Assembly: GCA_013397435.1 (NCBI GenBank)
Contig: VZRG01000363.1
Location: 62,001-126,000 of the forward strand
DNA from: Erythrocercus mccallii
Lineage: Eukaryota > Chordata > Aves > Passeriformes > Dicruridae
Length of the DNA stretch: 64,000 bases
Reading direction: 5' to 3'
Every line of letters begins with the position of its first letter. Positions within the stretch are counted from its first letter, which is position 1. The translations under genes were made by a program, and so were the position numbers. Below are positions 27,201-40,900 of this stretch, in pieces. The notes beneath the pieces were generated by a model that worked only from the letters and a program-made list of their open reading frames with translations, did not search any database and was not told where the DNA came from.

Positions 27201-28591
27201 TGGGAGCTAGAAAGTGTGGCAAGGTAGGGCAGTTCATAGTAACACCTATTGAAAGAAAAAAGCTATCACAGATGTGCTGATTTAATGCAAGTGTTGAAGT
27301 AGTTTTGAATAGCTGAAAGAATCAAATCAGAGACATTGAACCTGCCTCCATATTAGAGGCTGCAAAGACTCAGTTCCAGAACACACACTGAGGGGAAAAA
27401 CAGCAGTTGCCAAACAAACCCCATATATGCATTTGCAGAATGATTTGTGAGGAAACTCAGGACAGACTTCAGATCAAACACTAACTACCGTAGGAAAAAC
27501 AATATCAATATCTAACAATGTGTCAGGTTCAAGGACTTGGTTATAACTTCACTTGCAGCTAACTCTGAGCATTTTAAGGAATTGCAGCCCTTCAGTTTTG
27601 TCAGCAGTGGCTTGTACTAGGTGGCACTTCAAATGGACATGAGCTTTGTGGTCACCAGCTCCTGAATATCAGTTGACAGACAGGATTGCTTGGTTCTGCA
27701 GAGGTAACTGTTCAAATCCAACTACACCAACACATACTGCTAGTTTAAGTCATCCATGAATCCCTCTAAAAAGGCCATACTAAAAGTACAATACACACAC
27801 TTTATTTTCACCTACTATAAAATGGCACAAGATAAAATGAGTTAATGAACTATTCATTTTTAATCACAACTGTGCAGGCACTGGTATGTACCAATAATAG
27901 AAAAATTAAAAGGTTAAAAACAGTGTACAGTTTAGCACAGCAGGCAACATTTGGATAGAAGCACATAATTTTAATTTGAAGCTCAAAGCAATCCAAACAA
28001 AAGGTTAACTATATAAATACAGAGTAAATGCACATAGTTTACAGCCAACTACATATATTCAAGAATAATAGCAAACCTCACATGAGTACTGAAGTATTCT
28101 CAATCTGTCATCTGTGAGTGTTTAGCTATGATTCTGAGGGCATAGTTATGTTCACATATGCAGGGTAGGCAGACTCTTAAATAGAAGAACTGAAAAAAAC
28201 TTACATAACTCAGTTTTAACAGACAGAAAGTTGAAAAAACTAGTACGTTTACCTAGGCACACTTCAGCATTCAGCTTGTTTTCCAAATCTGAACAGTTTA
28301 AACAGGAAGCAACATTTATAAAGGCTCTCCACTCTTGTCTCTGGAAGCATTATTTTATAACGCTGCAGTCTGAGGAATGTTGCAGACATGTAAGAAAAAC
28401 ATACTAGCAGAAGTTGTCATTAACAAACAAACGACCCTCTGTCATTAACATCTCAATCAGCAAGGGAAGATGCGGAGTGCATTATGTAAACAGAGATGGG
28501 GGCAGTGTTCATGGGTAAGTGGACAGACGATGTCTCAGTTACAACTACAACAACCAAAAAATTCCACAGCTCCCTCGTGTAAGCCCACTTC
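24296..28591. other. Gene-free stretch before the small CpG-rich island
   Basis: ORFs up to 144 codons (for example 26467-26901) lack any recognisable domain. Minus-strand polyadenylation-like hexamers occur near 27970, 27866 and 27801. They leave open a longer 3' UTR or an unseen transcript. Confidence 0.45.
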
Positions 28592-28613
28592 CAGGCAGGC
28601 AGGCAGGCAGGCA
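28592..28613. repeat. Tetranucleotide microsatellite (CAGG)n
   Basis: There are about five and a half perfect copies of CAGG at the edge of the CpG-rich island. Confidence 0.85.
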
Positions 28614-28810
28614 GAGCGGAGATGGGCCAGGCGCAGCGGATGTCGCCGTGCAGCACCGCCTGCTCGCACCCAGCACAGCACAGCACTGCAGGGCCAGGAG
28701 GGGCCCAGCGCCGGCAATCCCGCAGCGCTTTTCCACGGCTTGCCCTGGCGCGACTCCCGCGGAGGGCGCGCCGCCTGCCGGCCCCGCCGCGCACCGACCG
28801 CGGCTCTGAT
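28600..28810. promoter_or_regulatory. Small CpG-rich island, candidate promoter or first exon of a neighbouring gene
   Basis: This interval of about 200 bp is rich in GC and CpG (for example GCGCGCCGCCTGCCGGCCCC near 28766), inside otherwise AT-rich DNA. A TATA-like ATAAATAC (28890-28897) and an octamer ATGCAAAT (28909-28916) lie just beyond it. Open frames of 60-154 codons on both strands here have no recognisable domain. In mammals the gene downstream of SLC25A36 in the same orientation is SPSB4, as I recall, whose first exon is non-coding. That identity is only a guess from synteny. Confidence 0.5.
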
Positions 28811-29544
28811 CCCAGCCAGGGAAATGAGGAACGAATTCATCCCTCGGAGCTCTTCACGCATCCTTTCCTCTAGCACACACAAGTGGGACATAAATACGTG
28901 GCATCCAAATGCAAATCAAGATGATCACGTTTAAATGCATTGCTTTCAGCTCCGTAGTTAAAGATTTGTCTTGAATGACGCATCTTGTTATTCCCCGCGA
29001 GATTTTATAATAAATATCAAGAAAACGATATAAATAATTTAAAGATCTTTGGGAAATATATCAGAGGTAATTTTGCAGGTATTTGTAGTTTAAAAATAAT
29101 GAAAAATCCTAGGAAATTTTGGGGTTATGTTTGGTTATGCAAAGGAAGCCAAAACGATCACCCCTGAAGTTTAAAACAAAGCTGGAACACCCTTTAAAGA
29201 GGTGGAGTTATAATAAGCTGATTGTCTGCTTTTAAGTGTTTTCTGCCATATTCAACTGTACTTGTTAAAATGTCCTGCTTATCAACTCCAGGGGCTTTGC
29301 TCTTGCCCAGAGGAGGCACATACACAGTACCCAAGGAACACTCAGGAATGGGAGACAAACCCAGAACCAAGGGACAATGTATCCAAACAGAGGAGACAAA
29401 CTCTCCTGAAGCCTAGGCTACTCCGAGTGTTCACTGTATTCATTAACTCCAAAGCTGAGTATGGTCTTTGCCAATTAAGTTTTGGCTATGACTGAGTAAT
29501 CTAGAAAACCTGAAGAGTGACCCACTTTCTACATCACAAAAATT
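28811..29544. other. Non-coding stretch between CpG-rich island and candidate 3' UTR end
   Basis: It contains an octamer motif ATGCAAAT at 28909-28916 near the island. Otherwise it is AT-rich with no gene seen. Confidence 0.45.
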
Positions 29545-31767
29545 ACAGTTGGTCACTATTCCTGCATTTATTTATCTGAACAAAAGCATCACATTAAGGC
29601 TTAGGTCAGCCATAAATATTCCAGTCTTTTCCTAGAGAGAACACTAGAAAAAGCCCACTTTAAAACACATTCACTTCTCTGAGACAATCAAGTTCACCAT
29701 AGTCACCCCCTCAGACCATGCTATGTCTCTAAAAAGGGGACATTTTCCAAGCAGGGAAGTCAATACAGCACTGCAAGGTCAATGCACTTACTATGGGTGG
29801 CTTTTAGAGGATGAGCTAATTAATACAGGGAATGACATGAAATACTCAAATACTTTGACACTGTGTGGAGAACATGACAAGGCTCAAAATAAAGGAAAGC
29901 ATATGAGAAAAACCCAGACTGATTGTTCCACAAACTTTGAGGTTTTACATAGAGCCCACAGAACCACTGCCACAGAGATGCTATGGATTTACAGCATAAA
30001 CTCCTGCACAGATTACACAGAAATCAAACCACCTGCTTTGTTTAAAACCAAACTGCATGTTTCAAACACTGTTTGATTCCAGACAATCAGTAAGAGGAAG
30101 AAAAGTCATGAGCCCTAAGAAGGCCACAAAGTGCATAAGAAGTCATTCATAAAATAAAGCCATTGCACATGATGCACAGTTCAAGTGTACTGAAATACCA
30201 CACTGGAAGAGCTGAGAGCACAGTTCTGTCCATGCCAGTGTAGCAGCATTTATATGGAGAAAGCTATTGACCCCAATTTATAAATTATCATCTTCCTCAT
30301 AAGGATAATGGATGCAGACTGAGAAGATACCTGTCTGGAAAGTTGTAAAACTTCCTGTAACATTAAACTGCTTGACACTCCAGTTGTATGATTTTGGAAA
30401 ATTCTGTAAATTATGGCAGAATAAACCAGCTAAGCCTCACTGCTGAATGCAAGGCATTATTTTGCAATTGGCTTACAGGATAAAACCAATACCTGAATAA
30501 TGAGACAACGTGAAGGACAAAGTTATAGCTCAGTACACAGGCTCAAGCTGACAGAAATGATACAGCAATTATCAGGGGAATGCTTTCAAGAAAATATCAT
30601 TTGCAAATTTTCTCCATCCTTCTGCACAGAGCCCGACTGCACTGACAAGATCTATCACAACTTCAACTGGTTTCAGCTTTCTGGTCACCCTAGCCAAGGT
30701 GATATGTGTTCTCCCAGTACTCCATATAAATACTGGTAATCCAAGGCAAGATTTGCCAGATGCTTAAGGGTAATACAGCTTGTGCTTAGGCAGCATGAAA
30801 CTATCTGAGTGAATCCTGTCTTCATAAATGAGAGGCTGGACTAATTGAGATCTCTCGTCATATTACAAATCCTTAAAGCTATAAAGTAGCATTCAGCAAC
30901 TTCTTCCTTGGCTGTGTGAGTGACCTGAACAGGTTGGCAAGGAAAACTGATGATACAAGACAATATTTCATAGGCCTCTCTCACTTAAGAGAAGTTCCAG
31001 AAAAGAAAAAGGATGATGCAGCAGGACCAGAAGTCCACATACACCAACATTAACAGGCTGATAACCTGAAGAGTTGAACAATCAGACCCTCTCTCACTAA
31101 CCTACAACACTGCTCAAACGTCAAGAAAAAAAAAGAACAATCAAAACATCAAAACCAAAAAGCTACAACAGGTATCACCTTTTGTAGTGAAGAAATAACT
31201 CTTCTAGGTCCCTGCACCATTTTTTGTCTTGAGGTAGCAACATAGAAGACTTTACACACTTACCACTACCTCAGTCTCTTAATGAATCTTCAGAGCAATG
31301 AAATGGAAGTTTCAGTTATAGAAAGCTATAAAAGTACTGTCTTCCCATTCCTCCAACAAGTTACTATGCAGCAAAACAGAACAAAAATGATGTAGTTGAC
31401 AGCAATCACTAAGAGAAGGTAGTAAGACTGCCCAGGAACATATTTCATGTCCCCTCTGTCACTCATTGGGTCTCTGAAGATGACTCAATGGCTTTGTCTA
31501 AATTAACAGATGAAAAGAAAAAAATAATTCTGGATTAAGAGATGTATGAAGGCATTCCCTAAGGGGCAGTTCCCATTTGTCACATTGACATGAGACCACA
31601 CAATAAAGGCAGCAAAATTATTCAGAGTTGCCCACAATCAACTTTCTGTTTTGTCCACAGCCACTTGTTCCTGATCCAACGTTCCTTTTGCCCACCACAT
31701 TGGCATAGACATTCCGTGGTCCACTCCAGTCTCTCCATCTTCCACCTTCTTCCACCTTGTCACACTG
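29545..31767 (-). other. SLC25A36: Probable SLC25A36 3' UTR (end uncertain)
   Basis: This is the non-coding sequence following the stop codon on the minus strand. No other gene is visible in it. The first AATAAA hexamer I find on the minus strand is at 29572-29567. It is followed downstream by a G/U-rich run (TTTTTGTGATGTAG), which fits a cleavage site near 29545-29557. That would make a UTR of about 2.2 kb. Later hexamer candidates lie near 27970, 27866 and 27801, but they fall beyond a CpG-rich island, so I prefer the nearer end. The placement is inference. Confidence 0.4.
29567..29572 (-). terminator. Candidate polyadenylation signal AATAAA for SLC25A36
   Basis: The plus strand reads TTTATT, so the minus strand has AATAAA. 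It lies about 2.2 kb after the stop codon and has a G/U-rich element 20-40 nt further on. It is the first canonical hexamer I found after the stop codon. Transcript ends would be needed to confirm it. Confidence 0.35.
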
Positions 31768-31961
31768 CTATCCATCAAGTAAGTAGACTACAACTTCATA
31801 GGTGGACATCATGATAGCCGTGTTTGGAATCTGCCTGATCAGGTGCGTAGTTAAACCTCGGTAAAGGGAGCCATACCCCTCCTCTCGCACAAGCAAAGAG
31901 AGTGTCTGGAAGAAAGATCTGTATTTTGTTCCCTCTTCTCTTAGTCTTGTTCGTACAACCT
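31768..31961 (-). CDS. SLC25A36: SLC25A36 coding exon 7 (stop codon)
   Basis: This 194-nt terminal coding exon completes E250 and encodes V251-G313 followed by TAG (31770-31768). It starts VVRTRLREEGTKYRSFFQTL, then SLLVREEGYGSLYRGLTTHL, and ends IMMSTYEVVVYLLDG. It completes the third signature (P248-H-E250-V-V-R253) and includes the REEGYGSLYRGL stretch and helix 6. The acceptor is TTTGTACAG before 31961. The 3' UTR follows directly at lower coordinates. Confidence 0.96.
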
Positions 31962-34900
31962 CTGTACAAAGAAAACCAGTGGAAAAAAGAAAAATTGAGT
32001 GGTTACACTCACCATTTTTCATTATTTTTCCCAGCATCTGATCAGGGATTTTTATACAAAAATACCCCTTCCCAAGTTCTCAATCTCACAACTCCTCTTT
32101 TAATAAAAAGGAGGAGGAAGACTAACAGAGTAGCAAATCAAGTATGTGTAAAAAGAGAGCAAGTATTAGATATTTGACTAAACAAGGCAAATTGATTTGC
32201 TTAGCTACAATCCAGAAGAGGACTGTTGCTTGGGCTTACATTTTAGCTCAGAAATTGACATTAGTTCAGTACTCAGTTCATTAATGAACAATGTACACAC
32301 AACTACTTTGCAGGAAGATCAAGTGCAACTGACACAAACTAGACAGCCTGTTTTCCTGGAAGGAGGACAAGAACTTGCTGGCACATTATGGAAAATTGCT
32401 GTGTATATGGAAAGATTCCAGCTAAAAGCACCTCTTTGAGTACCTTGGGCCATACCCTGGCAAATCCCTTGGCAAAATAAACGTTGCCTAAGAAAAGGTC
32501 ATGCTGGATTATCCATTGTAAACCACTTCCATTTCTGAATACTATACTCATGTTGACCTGCTAAATCTGATATTTAGACAGAAAAATATTTCTTGAGCAA
32601 GTAAACCAAAGTTGGCTACAAATCTCACTAAGAAGTCTCCCTTTGATGGATCTCACTCAGGGTCTCAGCTGCACATGTCCCACTTACCATGGGGATATGC
32701 TATTGATGTTGCACATGTTTTGGAAGTGGCAGCAGCCATCATCATTCGAACAAAGTCCGATGCTTCTTTTGCTGATTCATCCTCATTGTCCATGGCAGAA
32801 GCAGTCTTATACTCCAGTAATTTTTTCTTAATACTCTCATAAATGACAAAGTGAATCACAGTCTCAGATATGCCTGCGTAGGATGCGGACATTCCCCGGT
32901 AAAAGCCTTTAAAGCCATCCAAGCGATAAACTTTGCGGACACACTCAAAAGCGCTCATTCGCTTTTCTCCATGATTCCTAAAAAGGAGAAAACAAGTCCC
33001 AATATCAACTGGTGCAACCAGAGAGACTGGAAAATAATTAAACAGGTTTGTAGTGACAAGAAGACTTAGGAAATATTCAACACTGATGCTGAGAGGCTCC
33101 ATGTCACCTGGCAGTCTCAAAGGCCTTCAGCACTAAACACAGGTAAAGCATTACATGGAATCCAAGCCAAACTTCACATAGTGACTAAAGAAAAAGTATC
33201 AGAGAGAAATGTTGAGCAGCTTTAGACCTCCCCAACTCTCATGCAATAAAGGACTAAACTGCTGGGAAACAGACTCTCAAATGGACTATCAACGTCAGTG
33301 ACTCATGAGAAAAATGACCATTTCCTTTTGCATAATGGATTTTCCCTAATTGTTACCTCAATAAAGAGCTCCACAGCCTTCAGTGGCTAAGAGTTGAAAC
33401 AGCAGCCCTCAGCATTACAGCTTTCAGCAAACAACTGGCACAGCAACCAGTCTAACACTAGCAGCTGTTATTTGATTGAACTAAGCCACTGCTGATGTCA
33501 TGGAAAACGCTCATTAGACGTACCTGTTTCAAGCAGTATTTGGCAAATGAAGTTTTAGTCACATTTTGAGCTTGCTCACTGAATTGAGTTGTGCATATTG
33601 AAGTAGTTAGAACATTGTATACAACAATGCAAACCCATAACAACACTGCATGAGATGTGCTTCACTACAGCGGCAAGTGCAGGCACATAGATTATGCCAG
33701 CAGAGGTCTGAGTGAGCAAGTCACAGAATAAAAGAGCAGATAACCTTCTAAGAAGTTACAATAACTCTTATGAACACATCACGTGGCATCATAGCAGTCT
33801 CTCCCTACAGGTTTAAATAGATAGAAATAAAGAGGTCTGTCTTCCTTCCTATTTGCATAAAATTCTACTTTCATAATAAACCATTTATGCAGTCAATTCC
33901 ATGGTAAGTCTAAACAATTTATTGACTATCCCATGTTAGGACAACTCCTGTTTCTATCCATGAAAAAAGTCTTTCCCTCTTTATAGTCTAGAACTCATTG
34001 TGTGTAAAAAACCAGCCACAACAACAACAACAACAAAAACCCCCTGAGGATGTTTAAAGCTTTTTTCTAAACATTTGCTACAATACCAAATCCACATTTC
34101 GGGAATGTTTAGCTCAACAGTTAAAGAGAATGTATTACTGAATAAAAATGTAAGCATATGGTTGACAGAACACAATTGTAATAAAACTGTTAACCTTGTA
34201 ATTCATTCCAAATTTGCTGGTCAGTCTACTACAATGCCTCAAGCATGTCCCAAAATGGATTAAAAAAGAGAATTGATAATATAACTTATAGAGAGACCAG
34301 CAGCAACTTCCCAATTCTGAAGTGTTGAAAGTTTAAGATTTCATTCTATTTTGGAGTGCAGAACATTCACAACACTTGAGTATAATCTCATCACAGCAGT
34401 GAGGTTTCCTAATTTTACCTTGCATCAAGCTGTAGTCGTGTCTTTACCAACCAAATGGGATTGGTTGTTGTGATCGCAGTAAAGCCTAAAAAATGTAAAA
34501 ATAACAAAATTAGATGTGATAATATCACAAGAACAACTGCATCTAAGTTCCAAACGCACACAGTAAGGTACAGTGGATGCAAAAACTCGGACTATACTGA
34601 TTTTTCAGAAGTCCCCATTTTACTGACATTTTGTGAATTCATACAGCCAATGAACACTTTGGTTGTTTTTAAATTTTACATTAATATTGAGTAAGTTTGA
34701 TTCTCAGCAAGAGATGCCCCAGATAAAATAAGCCAAATTAAGTACAGTCCTCTGCCTATCTAATACCAACCCTGTTTTGACACCACAGAACAGCAATGCC
34801 AACTAGAAAAGTATCAGCCAATTGGGCAAAAAAGTCAGTAAGAATGCATTGCAGAGACAGCAATAGCAATTTGAGATGCAATAAAACATTGCCTCAATTT

Positions 34901-37900
34901 ACTTTGTTACCTGAAATACAATCCGAGTTTAAAAGCATGCAGGCTGAATAAATACTACTTTTGGTGCAGTTAAAAGGCATTTATTACTGTAAATTAAGAG
35001 ACCTTTTAATACTGAACTATAAAGAGCAGTTATATTTAAGTACTAATCTTTTATTTAGTATTCAAAGCAGAGATTGTTGGCTGGCCTTGGAATACTTTAC
35101 AAGCATATGAATGTTTAAATTGTTAAAGTAAATGCTATGACTTCTAACTATTCAGACAGATAGCCACTACTCAGGCTTACATAAGGGCTGAGGGTTAAAG
35201 CTTTGATTTTCAGTCCACTAAAGAAAACAGAAGAAAAAGAAAAAAGGAAACAAAAAAAAGAAAAAAAGAAAAAAAAAAGAAGTAAGAATCACTCTTACTT
35301 CTGCACAACTGTGGAGAGAGAGAGAAAGCAGAGTGAAAGATAGCTCTGAAAAAAAAATTAAAAAAACCATCTCAAGCTGTAATACCACACATGCACCATC
35401 AATGAGGTGTCATGTCTGCAGGAGAGAACAGGAAAAGGGAAAAGCTGGAACATGGCCAGGCAAAAGATGATAAATTTAGACACTTGCTCTCTAAGTGACA
35501 CACATGGCTGGTATATAACTACAAAGACATACTGCCCTCCTGCAAGGGGATGGACGGGGTGTGTGGGGAAGGACAGAGTTACCTTGTTCAGTGCATGGCT
35601 GGGGCACAGTACTTATCCAGCAACAGGCTATTGATAAGCTCGTTTATCAGATCAGTAACAGCTCATAGAAGTAGATTTAGCAGAACTGGTTGCATACATG
35701 TTATTCCTGTTCAATCACAATCTAGGTTTACATTGCACACAAAGGTCTGCAATACTCAGAAATGCCAGGGGATCTTAACTGTTTTAAGGTTTCTGCCCAC
35801 CCCCAAAGCATAAATCGGTCATTATGGTTTTCAGTTCAAGTTCTAAAAAAAAACCTAATTATCAGATTTGGCAGCGACTAAGATTGAGCTGGTTTTCTAC
35901 ACCAAAAGAATAAAAACAGATTGGAGGCTTCTGTTCAATTTTCTCGTTAAACAGATTTTTAAACTGACTCAAACTTCTTAACTAAGCAACTTCCTGTGGT
36001 AGATAAAGGTTTGGAGTTGGCTTTCTTTTTTTGATTCACCACTCATTTTTCCTATATCTCAGTACTTATATAACCCTCATATGACAGAGTGAAATCCTAA
36101 CAAGCCAAGAGTTTTTTTATCTCTATTTCATGGAGGTAAATAATGATGTAAAGACTCAAAGCACTGGGGAACTACTCTGCCATAACAAGGCATTGGATGT
36201 TTTTAAAACACCACATGTGCAGAACAGGCTCTGTAGCTCAAGTAGCCACAGCCTGTCTGACCTGTCATTTAATGTCACAGCAACTCCACTGATTCCAATA
36301 GCATTTGAGCCTGAGTTCAACTACACTGAAAGGAAACTTCATTCTTGCATGTTTTTTTCTTTACACTGGCACTAATAAAATTTTAATTTTATTTTACTTC
36401 CAATCAGAATCTTTGTGGCATGAAATGCACTAGGAAATAAATGCACAGAACTGCAATAAAGGCTTTGAAATAAGGTGGGGAAAAATCACTCCCTTTCCCC
36501 ACCAACATATCTTCTAGGAAAGACTTCTCTAAAAACAAAAATTAGTTCTTAAGTCTCTCCTAGTTCTTAATTACAAGTGAACAAAGCCAAAAAGCCTTTT
36601 GTACTCCTATTTAAGCTGCATGTTTTGGAATTTTGTAAGTCTTACACTGTAACATACAGTCATACTCCTTCATATTCAACTCAAAATAAGGGTGTCTGCA
36701 AATCCTGAATCTGGAACAGGCAATGCATAGGTACCATCAGTGGCAGTGGCTGAGTGACAGCAGTGACTGTTTCCACCCATAGCAGCAGCCTGATACTTCT
36801 AGGCTGGCTGGGAAGAGTATATCAGATATTTCCAGTGATGCAACCCCTACTCTACTCAAAACTGCACTCCTGGGGTCACTCTAAGCATTATTTAAATGCA
36901 GCACCTCCAACAGTAGGATCAGATACTCAGCAACACGGCAAATATTTTTCCCTATGGCTGTCACGGGCCTAAGTTGACAGCCCAAATCGAAGTTTTCAAA
37001 TGAAAGGGCCTTCAATAATTCAGGTTTCAAGTTAAGATGGCTACAGGTCAATTCTTACTAATGTAGCAAATGTAGTTAGTGAAGAAGAAAAATTAGTTAA
37101 GAATTGAGTGATGCTGACACCAAGGCAAGACCGCCAAAACATGAAACATACCATTTGAGACCCTTGAGAAGATAAACTTTGATTTTTAAATACAGAAAAT
37201 CTGTAGCAATAATATTTGGTAAAACAAACTTTGGGGGCTTTCAACAACTGCCATGAAACTCCACCAATTGTTTCCTTTTTTCTTTTTAAAAGCCTCAATG
37301 ATCTCTATAATACTTCACAATGCCTATCAATGTGTTGCACCCTCAAGAAAGATCCCAGATTCATGACAAGTACAGATAAATCTGGCCATACTACAAACTC
37401 CTGTAGTTTCCCAGTTTCAGACAGAATTATTTCAATCTACTTTTTCAGATACCCCAGCTACTGACAGGTAAGATCCCAGGTATTCCTATTATGCATCATA
37501 TTTCAAAGGATAGGGTTGGTGCTTTTTAATCTATAAGCCAATGTAATTGATACAGACACGTGAACATGGAATGATGAATTAAAATTTAAAAGTGGTAAAA
37601 TAAAAACAAACCAAAAGAGTTAACGGAAAGAGACAGAAAGGATTATATACAAATATTAAAAAAGGAAAAGAAAAGAGGTCTTTGAAATAAATGTGACAGA
37701 ATATCAGCTGCAGCATTTTAAAGGCAGCTCTGGAACACTGGGAAAAAAACACCCCAAAATGCCTCGTTTAACCCAGTAGGGCCTTTCAGTTAGCCAGAGC
37801 TAAGTACAGTAGCAGCTCTCAGTGAAAGGTATTTCCTACCTTTTCCTGAAGGGCACAGAAAAAAATTCACTCTAAACAGAGTTAAGGAAAATTGACGTCT

Positions 37901-40900
37901 TTGCACAATGCACATCATCTGAGTTCAAGTTATAAGTGTCTTCCCCTTATGTTGTTTATTCAATAGATATCACAAACCCAACGTGTGGTTCTTACACTAG
38001 AGGCTGCAAGAGACGCTCAGTTCAGTACTCACGAGGTTTAAGTTAGTCCATATTGCTGCAGGAAGTGACCTGCGGAGGGGGAGCATGAGATGACACGATC
38101 TCACTCTTTTCACGGGAGAAATGTACAGTAAATGCCTAAAATAGACACAGGCTTTTCTGTATCATAACAACAAGCAGTGACCTCATCAGACACAAGTGTA
38201 CAAATCAAATCCCAGCGGAAGGATTTGTCAGTTATTGGGAAATCTAACTGTTTGCAGGTAAAAGTTTAGGAAAAAAAAAGAAAGAAAAATAATCAAAACA
38301 GGCCACAGATATTAAAATAGATGTGTAAAATGCACTGAGTACTGAAATTTCTGCTCATTTGCAGCAGTTTAATTTTACACCTCCAAATACTTACCTATAT
38401 AGCAAATTTACAAGTGAACCCTCCTCCTTCCCCACTCCCTTGGAAATATTGGTCACTAAAGCTAGCCTAGTCTTGGGATGGAAAAGATGCCTTATGAAAT
38501 CCAACTTTCTAAGATCAGTGAACTAAAAATGCATTTTATTTGGTATGAATTAACTGTGTACATAGAACTAAAAACTTGCAAAATAATGTATCTTTAATGA
38601 AGTGGTCCCAATTACTTTTAAATAAATAATTAAAAAAAGAATCTGCATTTGGGTTGGTTTGCCAGTAAAGTTCTAGAAAAAACAGCCAACAGCATACAAG
38701 GCAAAATAGTTTTGCAGCAGATTTGCAACCATGTTGTCTGATTGAAGCTGTGAATCATTAAAAAAGCAAACAAGAAAGCCATACAAGAATCAAGTATCTC
38801 ATTCAGTTTTCTACAGCTTTTCTTCTCTGTGGTGAAAGAGGCTGAGTGCAATGAGAAGGCAGAGTTTATAGTGCATCTGAGAATTTAGCCTAACTTGGAA
38901 ATGTCCAGAAATCAACTCTCTTCACACAAGCAAACAGTCTTGTAGCAAGCTCAGATATATTCCCTGCCCTAGTCTGCAAAAAGAGAACCACGATATGCTG
39001 AGGAGTAAGCAAAAAGGATTGCTGAGTACTTTTTCATGTCAACACAGATTATTTTAGGAATGAAGGGGATGTGCTTTATATGCTGGAAACTAGCACAGCA
39101 GGAAGACAGCATTCATTTCTGTTTGCATAAGGCATCAGTTACTAATATGTAGATACTTCACTCTCCTTGGGATAAAAGAAACTTAGAAGAATCTTAAGAC
39201 CATAAATATTATTTTGAGAATGAAGAATCAGGCCTAAAACCAACCAACAAAAAAAATTACTTAAAATACTATACCTCAGCTTTTCACTCCCAAAAACACC
39301 ATATGCATAAAACAATCCTTATTTAACAAAGACATCACTCTAGCCTGAGACATGTATTAGCACGTGATACAAATAAACGGAATTTAAAGTTGACTAAAGT
39401 TCACTATTTGCAGTACTTTCATAAAACAATGTTTCAATTGTTTGGGGTTTTTTAATGTATTTTTGCATCATTACTGTATTTGGCAACCTACAGGAAAAGC
39501 TTTTTAAGTGCAAATCCCACTTCATGCTAATTAGGTATTAGGCTTTATGAAACAGAAAGGTCATATTCAAAAAAACACCAACCCACCAAAAAACCACCAA
39601 CAAAACAACCCTCATTTAAGACTGAATTACTCAACTCCTTACTGAAACCAATGGCAGCTGAAAAAGAAAAACACCAATACTGATTATTTTTTTGCTAATT
39701 CAGAAGTATTTATCCACCTTGCCAATTTTGAAACCTTAGGTTCCAAAGCAAATATTGCAATGATCTTCTGTATTAACCTGTCAATCAAATACAAACTCAC
39801 ACTTGATCTTATCCCTGTTATTTTGCCGTTTCTTTAAGGTGATTTGCATCATACAGCAATACAAACCTTGCAGGTAAAACTGTTAATAGCTGGTTTAAGT
39901 GCATTTTCTGAAATATATTAGAATTACAAAAACAAGGTTAGCACATTCCCAAGAAAGCACTGTTAATTTTAACTGCAGAGTCCTTTTCATATATCAGAAT
40001 AACACCAGAACAGAGAATTGAAATGTTGTCAAAGAACCTGAGAATTTCTGTACTGTACAGTGCCAAGACCTATGGTGTGAGCCTACACTGAACATTCCGT
40101 TTCACTGACTGCTGTTTAGAAATACAACTGCAGAACCTGGGAAGTAACGTGAGAAAGTTAACAGCCGCAAGAGCTGTTCAATGTTAAAACTTGTACAGAA
40201 AAGTAAAAAAAGGCAAACAGCAATTAAGGCTCAAATCCATTTGCCCAGTCTACTGCAGCTGTATGTACAAATGCACAACACCAACCTTCTGGGAGGGAAG
40301 CAGCTACAGAGCTCCATGACAAACTACAGCCTGAGGATGCAAATACTCAGGAAAAGGCACTACAGCACATCTCCACAAAAGTGCTTTACAGAATGAGGGC
40401 AGGAACTTCCAAAGATGAGGAACACTCACAATCTTCACTTGTCTGCAGCATTTATACAAGATGCACAAGTTATCTTCAGTTGAGGACAGACTTGTTTTTA
40501 TCGGCCACACTTCCCCTGCCCCCAAATTAAGGATATGTTTTATTCCCTTGACAAGGACCTGAAGATTCTTCATCTTTCTTCATGCACTTAACTGATCAGG
40601 ATGAACTCTTCATTAAAGCCCCTTCCATCCCATTCCCTGTGCTGTTCACCTACAAACAAAACCACTCCCTTCTAGATGATGAAAAAAACCAAACACTGCA
40701 TCATCCTTGTCTGACTTGGGCAAAATAAAAGAGCTCTTCTTACACCTTAAAGATTAAAAACTGTCACAACATATTATATACCAGAAATGAACATTACTGC
40801 CATTTACGTATTGTTGCTAATGTCAATTATATTTTATATGCTATATAAAATCTCTATGTATCAGATTATTAGCAAGCATTAAATATAAAACTAATCCTAT

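Noticed and set aside
28470..28934. 154-codon plus ORF and several minus ORFs in the small CpG-rich island
   Set aside because: Low-complexity arginine/alanine-rich translations with overlapping frames on both strands and no domain. The island is better read as a possible promoter or non-coding exon.
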